From Bacteroidales bacterium (GTDB lineage: Bacteria > Bacteroidota > Bacteroidia > Bacteroidales > Porphyromonadaceae), in assembly GCA_004555765.1 (NCBI GenBank), contig SFHG01000039.1, positions 1 through 19,032 of the forward strand: a stretch of 19,032 nt of DNA, given 5' to 3'. The position numbers and the translations under genes are program-made. Under the pieces are notes generated by a model. That model saw only the letters and a program-made list of their open reading frames with translations. It searched no databases and was not told the DNA's origin. Below are positions 16,632 through 19,032 of this stretch, one piece after another. The first letter of the stretch is position 1; every line of letters begins with the position of its first letter.

Positions 16632-16735
16632 AAAATACTAAAGAACAGGACGGGTTTAACCCCGGAATATCAGGCAGACCGACATAGCCGTAGCCCTTAT
16701 CCGGCACGCCACGCAAGCCTTCTTACCCGCTCTCT

Positions 16736-17269
16736 TTACCGGAAATCTCTCAAGTTGCTCTGAAGCCGTTTGCGGGCAAAAAAGATGCGGCTCTTCACCG
16801 TGCCGATGGGCAGGTCGAGTGTCTCGGCGATCTCTTTGTACTTATAGCCTGAGACGTACATAGAGAAGGGGAGCTTATATTCATCCGTGAGGCTGTTAAT
16901 CGCGGCATTAATCTCCTTGAGCGACATCTCCTGATCCGGAGAGGGTAGCCCCTCCATCTCGTCCACCGTCCCCACATAAGACAGATCCGCATTCGTATCG
17001 AAGATGTTGCGGGTACGAGCCGTGCGGTGGTAATCGTTAATGAAGAGGTTCCGCATCACGGTAAAGACCCACCCCTTGAAGTTGGTATCATCGCGATACT
17101 TCTCTTTATTCACGAGCACTTTCAGGGTCGTGTCCTGCATCAAGTCCTCAGCTTTGGTCTGATCCGCCGTAAGCGAAAGCGCAAAACTGTACATATTTTC
17201 TTGCAGACCCAGAAGTTCTCTTTCGAAAGGATCCGTATTCAGCGAATCGGGTATAGGGAAATGTATCAT
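16736..17269 (-). CDS. ECF-type RNA polymerase sigma factor
   Basis: The 177-residue protein has the two-domain layout of extracytoplasmic-function sigma factors. Sigma region 2 (about 17-85) contains AEDLMQDTTLKVL and NFKGWVFTVMRNLFINDYHR. An acidic linker (about 86-115) follows. Sigma region 4 (about 116-172) has the helix-turn-helix YKEIAETLDLPIGTVKSRI. No sigma 3 domain is present, as expected. ECF factors usually pair with an anti-sigma gene directly downstream, but here the next feature is the convergent terminator and M23 gene. Control must therefore be by an unlinked partner, by transcription, or by proteolysis. An exact TAnnTTTG match (17389-17382, minus strand) lies about 113 bases upstream without a clear -33 box. 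Confidence 0.93.
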   Translation of the reverse strand: MIHFPIPDSLNTDPFERELLGLQENMYSFALSLTADQTKAEDLMQDTTLKVLVNKEKYRDDTNFKGWVFTVMRNLFINDYHRTARTRNIFDTNADLSYVGTVDEMEGLPSPDQEMSLKEINAAINSLTDEYKLPFSMYVSGYKYKEIAETLDLPIGTVKSRIFFARKRLQSNLRDFR

Positions 17270-17620
17270 AAATATCTAAACAGTTTGGGGCTATTTAACC
17301 CTCGTTGTAGTCAAAATGGATATAAAGTCCGGAAGAGTCATATTTTCGTAATATCGCGGAAACACACACCTTCCTACTCTTCAAATATACAAATAAAGTG
17401 CCACTCCGCCTAATCGACATCTTCTCGGGCTCGCAACTATTTCGTACTGACGTGAGTTAAGCGAAGAGGAGAATAAGTCAAAAAAAGAAAGAAGAGTGGG
17501 ACAGACAGCCCTCTATGGGTGAGTACGGAGAATCTTTACTTTTGTGTTGAAGGACCCTCTTTCTTTCTCTCTCTTTGCAAAAGCGTTGGTGGCTCTGTGG
17601 AGTAAGAGGCATAGAGATTA

Positions 17621-17657
17621 TTGGGGACTATTGGGGACTATTGGGGACTATTGGGGG
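17621..17657 (+). repeat. TTGGGGACTA tandem repeat with G-quadruplex potential
   Basis: The unit TTGGGGACTA is repeated three times without change (17621-17650), followed by TTGGGGG. This produces four runs of at least four G, each separated by the same six bases (ACTATT), on the plus strand. That fits a canonical intramolecular G-quadruplex. A 10-base unit is not a multiple of three, so copy-number change would shift any reading frame through it. Confidence 0.85.
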
Positions 17658-17817
17658 TACAGTTCCGAAAGCCTTGGTCGCATTTTATTTTGTCATACGG
17701 TCTTACCCTATTCTTTGATTCTCAGGAAGTGGTATTTCTTAGGTTGACCATGGAGACGGCACATAGGATTTGTGCCGGTCTTCGCAAAGTGCACGATCAA
17801 AGTCCTCAAGATCTCTA

Positions 17818-17872
17818 ATTATTGCTGTCCGGCAAAAGTCGGAAAAGGGATTTTTTAGCGGACAGCAATAAT
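17818..17872. repeat. 14-bp perfect inverted repeat
   Basis: ATTATTGCTGTCCG (17818-17831) is the exact reverse complement of 17859-17872, around a 27-base spacer containing a T6 run. No T run follows the right arm on either strand, so it is not a typical terminator. It could be a protein-binding palindrome, a stable RNA hairpin, or the ends of a very small mobile remnant. Confidence 0.7.
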
Positions 17873-17948
17873 CCTCGAAACGACATACCGATATGTAGCC
17901 ATTTGTAAATCAGCATAATACCCAGTTCTTGGGATTGTAGGGGAAACG

Positions 17949-17956
17949 TATCTTTG
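17949..17956 (+). promoter_or_regulatory. Candidate -7 box of the ABC exporter gene
   Basis: TATCTTTG matches TAnnTTTG exactly and lies about 95 bases before the ATG at 18052. Upstream, GTTCTTG (17925-17931) could serve as a weak -33 element, but the TTG is only 17 bases away, shorter than usual. The assignment is tentative. Confidence 0.35.
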
Positions 17957-18051
17957 AGACCTTTGCATAAGTAATTCCGATGAAGGAGCATGTCCATCTT
18001 GTTTTTCATCATATTCACTCATTGGAATCTTATTGTAGAACATCACAAAGT

Positions 18052-19032
18052 ATGAATACAAAAGAAACACGCATACTCAAGCGTCTCGGGGTCTATATGG
18101 GCAGCAGAAAGCGGCTCTCCTATGCCGGTGTCGCCTGCTCTTCAGTGGCACACATCATAGCTTTATTGCCATTTGTCTTTATCTGGCTTATCCTTAGGGA
18201 GCTGCTTGGTGATGTGGGTGGCGTGGACGGCAATCGGATCTATACGTGGGCATGGTATGCCGTAGGAAGTGGCATTCTGTATTTGCTACTCTATTGGCTG
18301 GCATTGATGCTTACGCATATAGCAGCATTTCGCATTGAACGCACGCTTCGCGGAGGTGCTATGGCTCAAATACTGAGATTACCGTTAGGTTTTTTTGAAA
18401 AGCAGGACACAGGTAAGCTTAAGAGTGTTATTGACGATAATGCAGGACTGATACACAACTTTTGTGCCCACCAATTAGCCGACCTTTCAGGGGCAATAGC
18501 ATGCGTGTTGGTTATCTTTGGACTAATGCTGACCCTTGATTGGAGGATGGGGTTGCTATGCTTTATTCCTATTATTGTCCAGATCACAACCATATCGTCA
18601 ATGATGCGTAGCGAAGAATACCGCAGTAGTATGGATATCTATATGGATCACTTACAGAGAATGAGTAGTGAGGCGGTTGAGTACGTTCGGGGCATGCCCG
18701 TAGTGAAAACATTCCAACAATCAATATACTCCTTTAACGCCTTTCACAAGACCATTACAGACTATACAAAATGGGTGACAAAGTATGCTCTTAGCTGCAA
18801 AAGACCAATGAGTATTTTCACTGTCGCTTCATATAGCTATGCTTTCATATTGCTTCCTTTTGCTGTTTATCTATTATTCAGAGGAGAGCCTGTTAGCAGC
18901 GTGATTAGTAACTTGGTCTTTTTCATTTTGGTAACGCCTTTCATTGGCGAATGCACCATGCGGCTGATGTATGTGATTAGTGGCAAGCGACAGGCTGCAC
19001 AGGCATTGGATCGAGTGGAAGAGCTATTTGCC
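18052..19032 (+). CDS. ABC exporter (type IV fold), transmembrane domain, 3' end missing
   Basis: The frame opens with ATG at 18052 and runs 327 codons to the window edge without a stop. It shows the six-helix layout of an exporter half-transporter. A cytosolic N-terminus leads into two membrane segments (about 25-50 and 68-92). The coupling-helix region FFEKQDTGKLKSVIDDNAG (114-132) follows, then a helix pair (about 143-185). Next is the conserved EYVRGMPVVKTF segment (210-221) and two further helices (about 254-310). The nucleotide-binding domain lies beyond the window. The DTGKLKSVIDDN segment recalls the siderophore-related IrtA/IrtB and YbtP/Q group, where two such genes sit side by side; this is a suggestion only. 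Codons ending in A or T are much more common than in the genes at 6400-12876. Confidence 0.88.
   Translation, partial: MNTKETRILKRLGVYMGSRKRLSYAGVACSSVAHIIALLPFVFIWLILRELLGDVGGVDGNRIYTWAWYAVGSGILYLLLYWLALMLTHIAAFRIERTLRGGAMAQILRLPLGFFEKQDTGKLKSVIDDNAGLIHNFCAHQLADLSGAIACVLVIFGLMLTLDWRMGLLCFIPIIVQITTISSMMRSEEYRSSMDIYMDHLQRMSSEAVEYVRGMPVVKTFQQSIYSFNAFHKTITDYTKWVTKYALSCKRPMSIFTVASYSYAFILLPFAVYLLFRGEPVSSVISNLVFFILVTPFIGECTMRLMYVISGKRQAAQALDRVEELFA

Larger units (their letters stand above)
17270..18051. other. Gene-poor 780-base spacer upstream of the ABC exporter
   Basis: No convincing gene is present. From left to right it holds the leader of the sigma factor gene, an isolated TAnnTTTG match (17537-17544, plus strand), the TTGGGGACTA tandem repeat, a 14-bp perfect inverted repeat, and a candidate promoter for the ABC gene. 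Short open frames occur on both strands, including a 55-codon minus-strand frame (18022 to 17855) that I cannot identify. Confidence 0.4.

Noticed and set aside
17621..17657. CRISPR array
   Set aside because: The repeat unit is only 10 bases with no spacers and there are no cas genes; it is a simple tandem repeat.
17954..17968. GAGACCTTTGCATAA resembling an IS5-type terminal repeat
   Set aside because: No inverted partner or transposase sequence was found nearby; similarity to the end at 14484 is only partial and could be chance.

Overview
The window is chromosomal DNA from a member of the Bacteroidota, most likely a relatively GC-rich Porphyromonas or close relative. Three things point there. 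Promoter-like sites fit the Bacteroidota consensus (TTTG, about 20 bases, TAnnTTTG) and Shine-Dalgarno sites are scarce. The protein set is typical: an S41 processing protease, a SUI1-type factor, an AddA-like helicase-nuclease, RlmN, MutS2, RseP and Dxr. A decayed IS5-family transposase resembles those of Porphyromonas. The species call is inference from family resemblance; no search was run.

Layout, left to right. (1) Positions 1-246 are the 3' end of an endonuclease/exonuclease/phosphatase-family gene, followed by two strong hairpins. (2) Two leucine tRNA genes (GAG and CAG anticodons) lie on the minus strand behind a very good Bacteroidota promoter. (3) A minus-strand cluster reads dxr, rseP, mutS2: isoprenoid synthesis, an intramembrane site-2 protease, and a MutS-like ATPase with a Smr tail. 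(4) A divergent spacer carries short dispersed repeats. (5) A plus-strand cluster has overlapping start and stop codons: S41 protease, SUI1 factor, AddA-like helicase-nuclease, RlmN. (6) A MATE exporter follows; its last codons run into the terminal repeat of a 0.5 kb internally deleted IS5-family remnant. (7) About 500 bases remain unexplained. (8) A secreted M23 endopeptidase with a LysM domain converges on an ECF sigma factor across a 17-bp perfect hairpin terminator. (9) A 780-base gene-poor region contains a 10-bp tandem repeat able to form a G-quadruplex and a 14-bp perfect inverted repeat. (10) The window ends inside an ABC exporter gene that looks lower in GC than the rest.

Most of the window is housekeeping: envelope maintenance (RseP, M23, the S41 protease), isoprenoid precursors (Dxr) and DNA or RNA upkeep (MutS2, the AddA-like protein, RlmN). 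I did not find a clearly new multi-gene system. The points most worth following are the dispersed intergenic repeat family, the IS remnant fused to the MATE gene, the G4-forming tandem repeat, and the tightly coupled protease-SUI1-nuclease-RlmN cluster that lacks an adjacent addB.
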